In this document: piece after piece, positions 44,501 through 52,802 of the stretch
Numbering within the stretch: the stretch's first letter is position 1
Layout of the letters: every line of letters begins with the position of its first letter
NCBI RefSeq assembly: GCF_020784725.1
Contig: NZ_JAJGTZ010000023.1
Coordinates: 62,001 to 126,000 of the forward strand
From: Limosilactobacillus reuteri
GTDB taxonomy: Bacteria; Bacillota; Bacilli; Lactobacillales; Lactobacillaceae
DNA: 64,000 nt
Direction of reading: 5' to 3'
Notes under the pieces: model-generated
The model's input: the letters and a program-made list of their open reading frames with translations, nothing else
Databases searched by the model: none
What the model was told of the DNA's origin: nothing
Translations under genes and position numbers: made by a program

Positions 44501-46337
44501 AACGCTTCCTTCTTTCTTCGCTATATCTTAAAATCAATCCAGTTGCAACGGCATTTCGTGGTCCTTCAATTCCACGAACGTTTCCACGACCAGCAACTAA
44601 ATTGAAGTATGCTAATTCATCGGTAACAAGTTGTGGAATTTCAAAATCTAAGGCTGACCCACCGACAATTACAACAAACGGAATATCACGAATATTTCCT
44701 GTTGGACTAACATACTTAAGTGCTCGTAATGCATTAGTAACGAAGACTCGTTTCTTTGCACTCTGACGAACCAGCTTAATTTTTTCAATACTTGGATTTC
44801 CTGTTACTGGCTCATACCCATCTGGTTTAATTACTACAACTTTAGCAAATAATGAAGACGGTAATGGATCTTCAAAGAATTGAACAGAACCATCTTCATG
44901 CCGGATCTGGAAAAGATTTTCTACTTTGGCTAATGGATAACGTTTAATATCTTCTGCTAGGTGAACATCATTCAACCCCAGTTCAGAATTAATAATCATT
45001 GTTACCATATCACCAGCACCGGCTAAATGGATTGCAACAGTCTCATCTTCTTTATTAATTATGGAAGCATCTGTTGAACCTGCTCCTAGATCAAGAATTG
45101 CAATAGGTTTATCCGTTCCCGGCGTCGTAAGTGCTCCGCGAATAGCAGATTCAACTTCAGCACCACCAATTTCAACCTTAGTATTAAATTCTTTTTCAAT
45201 AAGCTTGGCAATAACTTCCATTTGAAGATGATCTGATTTAACCATCGCCGCAATTCCAACTGCTGACTCATTTGAAAATTCACCAGCTAGACCACCTTGG
45301 ACCTCAACCGGTACTTGAGTATCAACAGCAAGTAAATCTTGAATCGCAATCTCGTTATTTTTCTTTCCCGTAAGGTCTGCCATTGTTTGACGAACATTTT
45401 CCAACATTCCTCCAACATTGGTTCCAGATTCACCAGTTATATTGTTAATATGGCGGAAACTAGAAACTTTTTTCATAATGGCGTTAGCACCTTCAGAAAC
45501 TCCAACTTCTTCTTTTCCAGTATCGCCATTAATTATGATCTTACCTGCCGGAATTACACGTGCTTTAACATCCCCAGCTGGAGTTTTAATAACAACAGCT
45601 GATCGATTCCCAATAAGGGCCCGTGAAACCGGAACAATATTCTTAGTTTCTTCTGGAGTTAGTCCAAATAATGTAGCGATTCCATATGGGTTTGAAAGTT
45701 GTGAAATTACTTGCCCGGGACCAGCCACTTCTACAGCCGCCAGCATGTTTAGCGGCACTTTATCAATCATGGCAACTTCATCAACAATCGGAATTTTATG
45801 ATTTAACCGATTATCAACTAAAACACCATCATCGTTCCTTAGAATTGCTGCTGTAATTTTATAACCAGAGGCAACATACGCATTGATAAGCTTAGCAACA
45901 TCTTCAAAATCAATATCTTTAGGAACTACAACAATATAGTTTTTGCTCTTATCAGTTTTCTTTAAGAGGTCAAGTAAACGAACTGTTATCCCGGCCCCTG
46001 TTCCTATACCACCTGGTGTATCAGGATTATGTCCAATCATTGTTGATTCTGTTACAACTGTTTCTGTAATAGTTTCCATTGCAACATCACCAATAACTGG
46101 CGTAGCTTCATTGATTCGGATTAAATCAATATCATCGATTGTTAGATTAGACTTATTCAGAACTTGAGTAATCGAATCCCTAATTCCGACTAGATTTTGT
46201 TTAGTACCTTTAATCCCAGTAGTAGGAGCAATACCGGAGTTAATAAAGTGAACTTGCCCACTGTCGCTTACATCTGCCAATGCAACTTCAGTGGAAGAAT
46301 TCCCAATATCAACACCAATTACTTTTTCAGTTGACAT
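44487..46337 (-). CDS. pduG: PduG, diol/glycerol dehydratase reactivase large subunit
   Basis: 616-residue Hsp70/actin-like ATPase (DdrA/DhaF type). IGVDIGNSSTEVALADV is at the N-terminus, DTPGGIGTGAGITV near residue 109, ILDLGAGSTDASII near 413, and the C-terminal GGSALDFEIPQLV near 561. It acts with PduH on inactivated PduCDE. It follows pduE by 30 bases. Confidence 0.95.
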   Translation of the reverse strand: MSTEKVIGVDIGNSSTEVALADVSDSGQVHFINSGIAPTTGIKGTKQNLVGIRDSITQVLNKSNLTIDDIDLIRINEATPVIGDVAMETITETVVTESTMIGHNPDTPGGIGTGAGITVRLLDLLKKTDKSKNYIVVVPKDIDFEDVAKLINAYVASGYKITAAILRNDDGVLVDNRLNHKIPIVDEVAMIDKVPLNMLAAVEVAGPGQVISQLSNPYGIATLFGLTPEETKNIVPVSRALIGNRSAVVIKTPAGDVKARVIPAGKIIINGDTGKEEVGVSEGANAIMKKVSSFRHINNITGESGTNVGGMLENVRQTMADLTGKKNNEIAIQDLLAVDTQVPVEVQGGLAGEFSNESAVGIAAMVKSDHLQMEVIAKLIEKEFNTKVEIGGAEVESAIRGALTTPGTDKPIAILDLGAGSTDASIINKEDETVAIHLAGAGDMVTMIINSELGLNDVHLAEDIKRYPLAKVENLFQIRHEDGSVQFFEDPLPSSLFAKVVVIKPDGYEPVTGNPSIEKIKLVRQSAKKRVFVTNALRALKYVSPTGNIRDIPFVVIVGGSALDFEIPQLVTDELAYFNLVAGRGNVRGIEGPRNAVATGLILRYSEERRKRYEQR

Positions 46338-46367
46338 ATATAAAACTCCCTACTCTGACTAAAAAGC

Positions 46368-46883
46368 TTAATTATCGCCCTTTAGCTTCTTTCGACTTTC
46401 GTAATAATCAGCAGCTTCTTCAAACCATGCGGCACAAACGTTAGCATTATATTTATCCCGTAATTCTTTAGCAATCTCCAAAAGTTCTTGCTTAGTTGAA
46501 CGGAACGGACGTAATGCATCATACATTTCAAGAACTCGTTCGTCTGGTACGCGTGTCAATTCTGCGGCCCGTTGAAGGTTCTTTTGAATAGCTGGCCGTC
46601 CAGCACTTGCAGCAATTTCACCTTGGAGCTTCAAAGCTTCTGGTGTAATCCGTAGTTCTTTAGGATCAACTTGATTATTTACCACTTTTTGTAAATTAAT
46701 ATCATCAAGATTATGTCCTTTTGGTGTTTTTACTAAATTACGATGCTTTTGATAAAGTGGATAATCATCGGCTGTCATTTCTTTATTAGTACTTGTGGTA
46801 GAAGTACTTGTAGAGCTATCAGAAGATGAACTATTTCCCATTTGAGCCATGATCTTTGCTACTAAATCATCAACTTCACTCAT
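46368..46883 (-). CDS. pduE: PduE, diol/glycerol dehydratase small subunit
   Basis: Small subunit of B12-dependent diol dehydratase, about 171 residues. It has DYPLYQKHRNLVKTPKG near residue 40 and DERVLEMYDALRPFRST near 123. The N-terminus MSEVDDLVAKIMAQMG is a targeting-like helix, followed by a Ser/Thr-rich spacer (SSSSDSSTSTSTTST). The ATG at 46883 is better spaced from AAGGAGG than the one at 46886. Confidence 0.94.
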   Translation of the reverse strand: MSEVDDLVAKIMAQMGNSSSSDSSTSTSTTSTNKEMTADDYPLYQKHRNLVKTPKGHNLDDINLQKVVNNQVDPKELRITPEALKLQGEIAASAGRPAIQKNLQRAAELTRVPDERVLEMYDALRPFRSTKQELLEIAKELRDKYNANVCAAWFEEAADYYESRKKLKGDN

Positions 46884-46895
46884 CATTATGCCTCC

Positions 46896-47603
46896 TTAAT
46901 CAAACGTAACTTTAATTTCTTCTTCAGGCTTACCAACAACAACTTGGTGAGTTTCACGAATATGCATAATTGCTGAAATAGCTTGATAGTGAATACGAGC
47001 AAGTTGATCGTTCTTAGCTGGAACAGGTTCTGGTGATTCACCTTTAGCATACATAGCTGCGTTCTTACCAATTGCACGATAAGTTTCAGGAGTAAGCACT
47101 GGAGCCTGTGGGAATAGTTCAAGGTTTCCAAGAGGGTCTTGATCCTTTTGGTGAATAACCGTAGTACCCTTGGATTGAATACCGATAGCGATTCCTGATC
47201 CTGAAAGATGATCACCTTGAACTGCACAAAAAGCAACATCTGAAGTCCGGTATACCTTAATTACTCTTGCCTTAAGTCCCTCTTCTTCAATCCCAGCAAT
47301 AACTTGACGAAGGACTTCTTTGTGAGGAATACCAGTTTCCGTTTTATCAAGAACAGTTGCAAAGGCCGGACCAACAGCAATTACAACTTCATCTTTTGAA
47401 TATCCTGGTTTAGCTTCACCAACTGGTTGGAACCAATCAAGTTTCTTTTCTGGAACAGCTTTACTATTTGGTTGTTGTACTTCCTCAGTAGCGGTTGCAG
47501 TATTATCGTCTTTATTAAAATCAATCTTTGTGTCAATTTGATTAGTCTCATTCAAGACTTCTTTAACGATTTTTCGTAATAAATTTTCATCAATATCAGC
47601 CAT
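46896..47603 (-). CDS. pduD: PduD, diol/glycerol dehydratase medium subunit
   Basis: 235-residue medium subunit. The N-terminal 18-residue helix ([15 protein letters not shown]) is the known encapsulation signal of this complex. [21 protein letters not shown] near residue 70 and [13 protein letters not shown] at the end are family segments. It lies between pduC and pduE. Confidence 0.95.
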   Translation of the reverse strand: MADIDENLLRKIVKEVLNETNQIDTKIDFNKDDNTATATEEVQQPNSKAVPEKKLDWFQPVGEAKPGYSKDEVVIAVGPAFATVLDKTETGIPHKEVLRQVIAGIEEEGLKARVIKVYRTSDVAFCAVQGDHLSGSGIAIGIQSKGTTVIHQKDQDPLGNLELFPQAPVLTPETYRAIGKNAAMYAKGESPEPVPAKNDQLARIHYQAISAIMHIRETHQVVVGKPEEEIKVTFD

Positions 47604-47620
47604 AACAGACTACCTCCTCT

Positions 47621-49297
47621 CTAAAGTTCCAAGTGTTCTGGATCAAGAGCGAATGGTAAGTCTTTAATCCGATCCCATTCTTCCTTGTCTTCATATAGAC
47701 GATATCCAGTACCTGGACCTTGATAATCATTCCCGTCATTTACAGCAGAAGTGATATTCCAATCTTTATCAAAGATAGAGGAAGTTTGAAGGTAATCTCC
47801 AACAACCTTTTGCTTTTGAAGGTTCAAAATTGCTTCAGCGACATCCTTAAATCCGTGGTTGTACAATGCCTTAATAATGTCAATAGCAGTAATTCCACGA
47901 TCCATCATATCCTGAGCAGCCTTCATATCTGCAACCATGTCACGCTTTGGCATGTCATCATGAGTGTTAGCATAAGTTGCTGCTTCAACTTCTTCATCAG
48001 TAATCTTTGGTAATCCCAGGTCTTCAAATACAGCTTGAAGGGCTTTAGCAGCTTTGTTACGAGCTTTAATAATGGTTTCTTCTTTAACAGGATGAATACC
48101 ATAATATTGACCTAAGTCACGTTCCATAACATACATATCATCGTAGTCCATAGCATCAGTGTTTGAACCAGCGAAGGTATTATCGTAGTTAGGAGTTGAG
48201 GAGTAACCAGAATTGATGTAGTCAGTACCGGCAATAAATTGACCAATAAACCGTTCAGTCCGACGCATATCGGAGTGTGAATATGCTTGGTCACAACCAG
48301 AAGCACATTCGATATCGCACATCATACATAATAAGTTTTCACCGAGAACTTCACGAATACCATTAGGAACAGCACCAGGAATTTCAATACAACTTACTGC
48401 ACCATTTTGAAGTCCTTGGACACCTGAAGCCTTAGTAAGTAAAATACAACGAGCTTCAAGGTAAAGCATTGACTTACCTTCTGGGTAACCCATCAGAACT
48501 TCTGAACCGGCACCTGAAGTAAAACGCATCTTCAAGCCACGTGATGCATAACATGATGCTAAGAATCCTTTAGACCATGGAGTATCGTCACCATCGGTAA
48601 ATACACGGTCAGTACCGTAAACTGAAATAGTTTCAGCATATGCAGTAAAACCACGCATACCTAATTGCAATTCAGTAGCTTCTTCAACAGAACATTGTGT
48701 CAATACACCAGGACGACCTGTTTGTGCACCAATTAAAATTGAAATAGCATTGAACGGTGCATAACGTGCCACTGCTGTTGTGGTTTCTTGTTCTGGAAAT
48801 CCCCGAAGAGCAGCATCTGCAGCATCTGCAGCAATTTGAACTGGGTTATCAACAGTGTTAGTAACGTGACATTGGTTATCAGGTTTACGACGTGGACGCA
48901 TCTTCTTGATAGCCATAATCATTTCACCAAAATCAAGCTTACTGATGATCTCTTCAGCTTTAGCAGGAGTCAAAGCTGATGTAATTTCAATAATTTCATC
49001 ACGAGATACATTGGGATCAACGAGCATCCGTGCAATCTTAGTAGAATCCATATTCATAACTTTTTCAACGTTGTCAATATTGATTCCATACTTAGCAATG
49101 TATAAGTCAATCAAGTCAAAATCTTCAAGCTTTTTACCATCCATCTCTACGATCTTGCCATTTTCAACTTTTACACTAGGCTTAGGGTCATTAGGCCCCA
49201 TCATTGCAACGAAACCTTCTTCTGGCCATTCTTTAACAAATGTATCTTGATGAATTGGGCGTTTTTCTAGTTCTTCAAATCGTTTTTGACGTTTCAT
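47621..49297 (-). CDS. pduC: PduC, adenosylcobalamin-dependent diol/glycerol dehydratase large subunit
   Basis: Catalytic TIM-barrel subunit that converts 1,2-propanediol to propionaldehyde and glycerol to 3-hydroxypropionaldehyde (reuterin). 558 residues, standard. KRFEELEKRPIHQDTF lies near the start, NAISILIGAQTGRPGVLTQCSVEEATEL near residues 192-219, and CDIECASGCDQAYSHSDMRR near 328. It begins behind AGGAGG. Confidence 0.97.
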   Translation of the reverse strand: MKRQKRFEELEKRPIHQDTFVKEWPEEGFVAMMGPNDPKPSVKVENGKIVEMDGKKLEDFDLIDLYIAKYGINIDNVEKVMNMDSTKIARMLVDPNVSRDEIIEITSALTPAKAEEIISKLDFGEMIMAIKKMRPRRKPDNQCHVTNTVDNPVQIAADAADAALRGFPEQETTTAVARYAPFNAISILIGAQTGRPGVLTQCSVEEATELQLGMRGFTAYAETISVYGTDRVFTDGDDTPWSKGFLASCYASRGLKMRFTSGAGSEVLMGYPEGKSMLYLEARCILLTKASGVQGLQNGAVSCIEIPGAVPNGIREVLGENLLCMMCDIECASGCDQAYSHSDMRRTERFIGQFIAGTDYINSGYSSTPNYDNTFAGSNTDAMDYDDMYVMERDLGQYYGIHPVKEETIIKARNKAAKALQAVFEDLGLPKITDEEVEAATYANTHDDMPKRDMVADMKAAQDMMDRGITAIDIIKALYNHGFKDVAEAILNLQKQKVVGDYLQTSSIFDKDWNITSAVNDGNDYQGPGTGYRLYEDKEEWDRIKDLPFALDPEHLEL

Positions 49298-49321
49298 AAT
49301 AAAGTAGTCCTCCTTTTAGAT

Positions 49322-50038
49322 CTACTTAATGTATGATGGGAAATCATTAACTGGTTCTTCACCAAACTGTGACAATAATTTTAATCCTACTTCACGTCCA
49401 GCCATAACAGCTTGACGAACTGCCCCTGAGTCACCGGTAATAGTTAGGCAACCTTCGTTAGAGAAGCTTGTACCATGGCTTGGTGAAGTAAAGTTAAGCG
49501 GTTCAACACCAGCAGTCTTTAAAGCCTTATCTCCCATTACAACACCGATTCCAGAAGGACAACCACAAATCAACCCAAATGCTTTTCCTTCAACTGCACC
49601 TAATCCAAGATGTGCAGCCCCTGCAGCACGAGCCGTAAATTGCAACTCAAGGTGACCTGCTTTGGCGTTATAAACATCACCAAATGTACGATGAAGATTA
49701 TCAAGTGCAACCCGAATAGCTTGGCGTGCATCTGCCGGATCATCACCACCAATGATAATTAAACATCCATGGCCTCCTCCACCTTTAGTATCACGTGGCC
49801 ATTCAACATCAATACATTCCATGTTAGTAGCCTTAATTCCTTCATCCATTGCCATAATTTGTGGACCAGCACCAGTACGATCACTTAAAATACCTAAAGT
49901 CTTGTACTGTTTTGTAACATGTAATTTATCTAATAGTTGTTGATCGACTCTCGGAATTACCATTCCAATTGTATCTCCAATTTCACTAGCACCAACAAAC
50001 TCTGGAACAGTACTAGTAGAATTCAGAAAATCATTCAT
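49322..50038 (-). CDS. pduB: PduB, tandem-BMC trimeric shell protein
   Basis: 238 residues with two BMC domains. GPQIMAMDEGIKATNMECIDVE near residue 57 and GKAFGLICGCPSGIG near 150 mark the two halves. The structure of L. reuteri PduB is known as a trimer with glycerol-binding channels. The N-terminal extension MNDFLNSTSTVPEFVG resembles the segment that links shell and cargo in Salmonella PduB. It follows pduA after a 97-base gap that holds a hairpin. Confidence 0.95.
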   Translation of the reverse strand: MNDFLNSTSTVPEFVGASEIGDTIGMVIPRVDQQLLDKLHVTKQYKTLGILSDRTGAGPQIMAMDEGIKATNMECIDVEWPRDTKGGGGHGCLIIIGGDDPADARQAIRVALDNLHRTFGDVYNAKAGHLELQFTARAAGAAHLGLGAVEGKAFGLICGCPSGIGVVMGDKALKTAGVEPLNFTSPSHGTSFSNEGCLTITGDSGAVRQAVMAGREVGLKLLSQFGEEPVNDFPSYIK

Positions 50039-50055
50039 TATTTTTCCTCCTGACT

Positions 50056-50084
50056 ATAAAAGCTCTTAACAATAAAGCTCTTAA
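50056..50084. repeat. Tandem direct repeat in the pduA-pduB gap
   Basis: ATAAAAGCTCTTAA (50056-50069) and ATAAAGCTCTTAA (50072-50084), spaced by two bases, both able to pair with the AAAGC arm of the adjoining hairpin. Confidence 0.6.
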
Positions 50085-50122
50085 TACAGATTCCTGTACC
50101 TAGCCGTCTGTATAAGGGCTTT
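50074..50122 (-). other. Intercistronic hairpin between pduA and pduB
   Basis: On the minus strand AAAGC-C-CTT-ATACAGA pairs with TCTGTAT-T-AAG-A-GCTTT around a 16-base loop: about 15 pairs with one mismatch and one bulge. No T-run follows, so it is not a simple terminator. The 3-prime arm is repeated just downstream (50056-50069), offering an alternative pairing. It may stabilise or process the pduA end of the transcript. Confidence 0.6.
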
Positions 50123-50135
50123 AATTTTTTATAAA

Positions 50136-50417
50136 TTATTCTCCATGATGTGGTAAGAGCTTATCAACTTCAGACTGAGGACGAGGAATTACGTAACTTG
50201 AAACAACTTCTCCAATGTTTTCGGCAGCTTGTACTCCGGCGTCAACAGAAGCCTTAACAGCTCCAACATCTCCACGAACCATTACTGTTACTAATCCATG
50301 ACCGATCTTTTCTTGACCAATTAATTTAACATTAGCAGCTTTTACCATTGCGTCAGCAGCTTCAATTGAAGCTACGAGTCCTTCGGTTTCAATTAAACCA
50401 AGTGCTTCTTGTCCCAT
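50136..50417 (-). CDS. pduA: PduA, hexameric BMC shell protein
   Basis: First gene of the pdu operon, about 93 residues: [20 protein letters not shown] at the start, [19 protein letters not shown] near residue 44, [16 protein letters not shown] near 73. It forms the main facets and the substrate pores. The ATG at 50417 has AGGAGG seven bases upstream; the in-frame TTG at 50444 lies before that site. Close paralogue of PduJ. Confidence 0.95.
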   Translation of the reverse strand: MGQEALGLIETEGLVASIEAADAMVKAANVKLIGQEKIGHGLVTVMVRGDVGAVKASVDAGVQAAENIGEVVSSYVIPRPQSEVDKLLPHHGE

Positions 50418-50446
50418 AAGAATGCCTCCTAAGTATAAAAACAAAT

Positions 50447-50466
50447 AGCGATAATAAGAAATCGCT
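50447..50466 (-). other. Small hairpin in the pduA leader
   Basis: AGCGAT and ATCGCT separated by eight bases, 30-50 bases upstream of the pduA ATG. It may be a leader structure or part of an operator. Confidence 0.3.
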
Positions 50467-50478
50467 TACAATTCGGTA

Positions 50479-50498
50479 CATGTTAATTTTATAACATG
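50479..50498. promoter_or_regulatory. Palindromic operator candidate upstream of pduA
   Basis: CATGTTA-ATTTTA-TAACATG, a perfect 7+7 inverted repeat in the pduA-pocR control region. On the minus strand its centre contains TATAAA, which could be the pduA -10 box. A PocR or other regulator site is likely. Confidence 0.45.
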
Positions 50499-50529
50499 GG
50501 ATTTATGATATATTATCTTAAAAAATGTA

Positions 50530-50568
50530 TGATACTTAAAAAGAACAATAATTTATTATTATGTATCA
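50530..50568. promoter_or_regulatory. Second inverted repeat in the pduA-pocR region
   Basis: TGATAC (50530-50535) and GTATCA (50563-50568) within the repeated motif TGTATGATAC / ATGTATCACA. They are spaced about three helical turns apart, centre to centre, as for a two-site AraC-type activator. Inference only. Confidence 0.35.
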
Positions 50569-50579
50569 CAAAATTTACA

Positions 50580-50593
50580 GGAAAGCGTTTTTA
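50580..50593 (+). promoter_or_regulatory. Candidate cre site before pocR / pduA
   Basis: GGAAAGCGTTTTTA matches 12 of 14 cre positions. It overlaps the -35 region of a plausible pocR promoter with extended -10 (TG at 50606, TAATAT at 50609-50614), and lies upstream of pduA in the other direction. Confidence 0.4.
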
Positions 50594-50669
50594 TGTGTAA
50601 ATGTATGCTAATATATAGAGGTAAATAGCAACAATCCTTCAAAAATGGTAAAAAGCAGGCGAAATTAAA

Positions 50670-51749
50670 ATGTACGAATATTCTTCAAAATTCTTAAATG
50701 ACATTCAAAAAGTAACAAAAACATTTCAAGAAATAACTAATAATAATATAATTTTCACAAGCATTACCGGAGCAATTGTTGATTGTAATACCCTTCTTTT
50801 TGATCCAAATATTTCACTTGAACATTTACGAAAACTTGATTTTAAAAATTACTTTGTTTTCCCATTAGTTATAAGCTCATCTTTAAGTGGTTTTTTCGTT
50901 CTTGATGAATCACACATAGAATCAGACGTTATTGATTTATGTAGCAAATATATTGAAATTTCTTGCAAAAAGTTTATTGACAGTTCTAATGACCGTATAA
51001 CTGTTCTTGCTCCATTTGAGGCTCCTAAGCTAAGTTCACTAATCAAAGTTCTTAATGGGATACTGAATATTTCTGAAGACGGTTCAATAGCTAACGTCGC
51101 TAATTCTCCTATTCTCAACAACAGAAATGATGGTGCTCTAAGTGATATTGAGAAAAATATAACCATGGCGCTTAAATATATTAATTCTAATTTAGAAAAA
51201 TCACTTACTTTAGAAAATGTTTCTCAGAGGATTTATCTTTCACCATCATACTTAAGTCGAATCTTTAAAAATTACTTTAATGACAATTTCATTAACTATA
51301 TAAATCTACAAAAGATTGCACTTGCTCAAGAAAAATTAATTTTTTCAAATACACCGATTAATAAATTGGCTCATCAAGTTGGTTTCTCACAGACAAGTTA
51401 CTTTACTAAAATTTTCAAGCAAAAAGTAGGAATGACACCATCAAAGTATCGAAAATATAATTCTGCAATAAAGAAAATCTATACTATTCCAAGAGATTTA
51501 CAATGGCGCTCAAATAAATCCGTTTACGAAATTTCAAAAGATTTTTTCAGTAAAAATGATATTTCCTTTAAGGCCCGTGATTTAAATGGATATCCATATA
51601 TTTATTCAATAAATGATCTGAATGATATTAGTAATAAAGCAGGCTGGGTTTACACAGTAGATTGTTCTCAACCTATTATTCCAGCTAGTGAAATTAATGT
51701 ATTTGATCGTTCAGTAATTCAATGGATTTATACTGAAAAAATTATTTAA
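50670..51749 (+). CDS. pocR: PocR, AraC-family activator with a C-terminal DUF4430-like domain
   Basis: Likely activator of pdu and cob genes, divergent from pduA. Residues 1 to about 120 form a sensory region. Residues about 165-268 are the double helix-turn-helix AraC domain (LTLENVSQRIYLSPSYLSRIF; VGFSQTSYFTKIFKQKVGMTPSKYRK). Residues about 280-357 form an extension not usual for AraC proteins, whose pattern YPYIYSINDL, GWVYTV and DRSVIQWIYT matches DUF4430/transcobalamin-type domains. By inference this may sense corrinoid. The gene looks more AT-rich than the pdu operon. Confidence 0.88.
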   Translation: MYEYSSKFLNDIQKVTKTFQEITNNNIIFTSITGAIVDCNTLLFDPNISLEHLRKLDFKNYFVFPLVISSSLSGFFVLDESHIESDVIDLCSKYIEISCKKFIDSSNDRITVLAPFEAPKLSSLIKVLNGILNISEDGSIANVANSPILNNRNDGALSDIEKNITMALKYINSNLEKSLTLENVSQRIYLSPSYLSRIFKNYFNDNFINYINLQKIALAQEKLIFSNTPINKLAHQVGFSQTSYFTKIFKQKVGMTPSKYRKYNSAIKKIYTIPRDLQWRSNKSVYEISKDFFSKNDISFKARDLNGYPYIYSINDLNDISNKAGWVYTVDCSQPIIPASEINVFDRSVIQWIYTEKII

Positions 51750-51757
51750 AATTAAAA

Positions 51758-51797
51758 GAGTAGGCCTAAACTCGTTTGCGAGTTTTTAGGCCTACTC
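51758..51797 (+). other. Long hairpin downstream of pocR
   Basis: GAGTAGGCCTAAA pairs perfectly with TTTAGGCCTACTC, with an inner CTCG/CGAG stem closed by TTTG. No T-run follows, so it is not a typical terminator. It is the first of several hairpins in 51758-51886 and may be part of a structured RNA or a dispersed repeat. Confidence 0.6.
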
Positions 51798-51850
51798 CTG
51801 CGAGGATATAAACATCTACTGCGATTTGGCAGTTTACACTTAAAACTGTA

Positions 51851-51884
51851 AAGAGGTTGAGGTATGCCCAGCCTCTTATTTATT
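51851..51884. terminator. Bidirectional terminator between pocR and eutJ
   Basis: AAGAGGTTG...CAGCCTCTT stem (one G-U) followed by TTATTTATTTT on the plus strand, between convergent genes. Confidence 0.65.
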
Positions 51885-52718
51885 TTAATTATCAAACATT
51901 GCAATTCCTAATGGCGTTACAAATTGAGGATAAAGTGGTTTATAAACTTTACGTTTTAAATCTTTACTAAAAGTTTTTGTGAATTCAGTAAAATTAGTTG
52001 CACCTCCTACAACTATAACTGGATCAATAATTTCGGCTCCCATATTCTGAACAATTGCTGCCATCTTTTCAACCACAGGTTTAACAACAGCATATACTTC
52101 GGATTCTTTCTCCTTATTACGCTTTAATTTTTCTGCTTCATCATTTTTTATTTTATATCTTCCTCCAAGAACAAGCGTCATATGAAATCCGCCCGTTGCC
52201 TCATCAATAACGTGAATAAGTTTATTGTCTTTAAAAATGCTGATCCCAGTTGTTCCTCCTCCAATATCTACGACTGTACCATTAGACAATCTTAAGAATT
52301 TTGCAGCGGCTGTCGGTTCATCTTCAACACCTGTACAAAGCAGACCTGTCTCTTCGATAACATTGGCAACCACTTTGGCACTCCTCTCTCCTGTCTTCGG
52401 TGGGATAGCACCACATGCCGTTTTAAGTTCACGTCCTAATACTTTTTCAGCCTTTTCTTTTAAGCGTCTTAAAATATTAACTGATTCTATGAAATTAACT
52501 ACAATACCATCCTGAACTGCATGATCATATTCATATGCTCCGTATACAATCTTATCTTTAGAATCTAGCACTGTTAAGACAATTGAAGAAGTCCCTAAAT
52601 CCACGCCGACCTTTAGCTTTTCATCACTCGTAACTTCACGTAAGGGTTTATCTCCATTAACAATCTCGGCAAACTTTGTTAATTGTTCATTACTACTTTT
52701 AAAAAATTCTTTTCTCAT
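51885..52718 (-). CDS. EutJ-like Hsp70/actin-family chaperone
   Basis: 277-residue ASKHA-fold protein of the ethanolamine-utilisation EutJ type: VGVDLGTSSIVLTVLD (phosphate-1 loop, near residue 38), EDEPTAAAKFL near 133, VVDIGGGTTGISIF (phosphate-2) near 150, and VVGGATNF (adenosine loop) near 238. No eut genes are present, so it probably serves the pdu microcompartment or dehydratase. It lies between pocR and the glycerol facilitator; a terminator separates it from the latter. Confidence 0.85.
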   Translation of the reverse strand: MRKEFFKSSNEQLTKFAEIVNGDKPLREVTSDEKLKVGVDLGTSSIVLTVLDSKDKIVYGAYEYDHAVQDGIVVNFIESVNILRRLKEKAEKVLGRELKTACGAIPPKTGERSAKVVANVIEETGLLCTGVEDEPTAAAKFLRLSNGTVVDIGGGTTGISIFKDNKLIHVIDEATGGFHMTLVLGGRYKIKNDEAEKLKRNKEKESEVYAVVKPVVEKMAAIVQNMGAEIIDPVIVVGGATNFTEFTKTFSKDLKRKVYKPLYPQFVTPLGIAMFDN

Positions 52719-52761
52719 CAATTTTCTCCTACAAGGTATTTCATATTTTATTTAAACTAAA

Positions 52762-52794
52762 TAAAGAGGCTATATTAATTAGCCTCCCTTTTTC
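52762..52794 (-). terminator. Terminator after the glycerol facilitator gene
   Basis: GAGGCTA/TAGCCTC stem around a seven-base loop, followed on the minus strand by TTTATTTAG. Nearly the same stem is seen at 35614-35645. Confidence 0.65.
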
Positions 52795-52802
52795 TGGATT
52801 TA

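Noticed and set aside
45418-45801. 127-codon plus-strand frame opposite pduG
   Set aside because: Shadow of the reactivase gene; low-complexity Ser/Thr/Ala composition and no start signal.
46886-47239. 117-codon minus-strand frame within pduD
   Set aside because: It overlaps pduD in another frame, which has family motifs and a correct ribosome site.
48811-48832. Short direct repeat CAGCATCTG in pduC
   Set aside because: It encodes an Ala-Ala-Asp run conserved in the dehydratase subunit; a coding repeat, not a genetic element.
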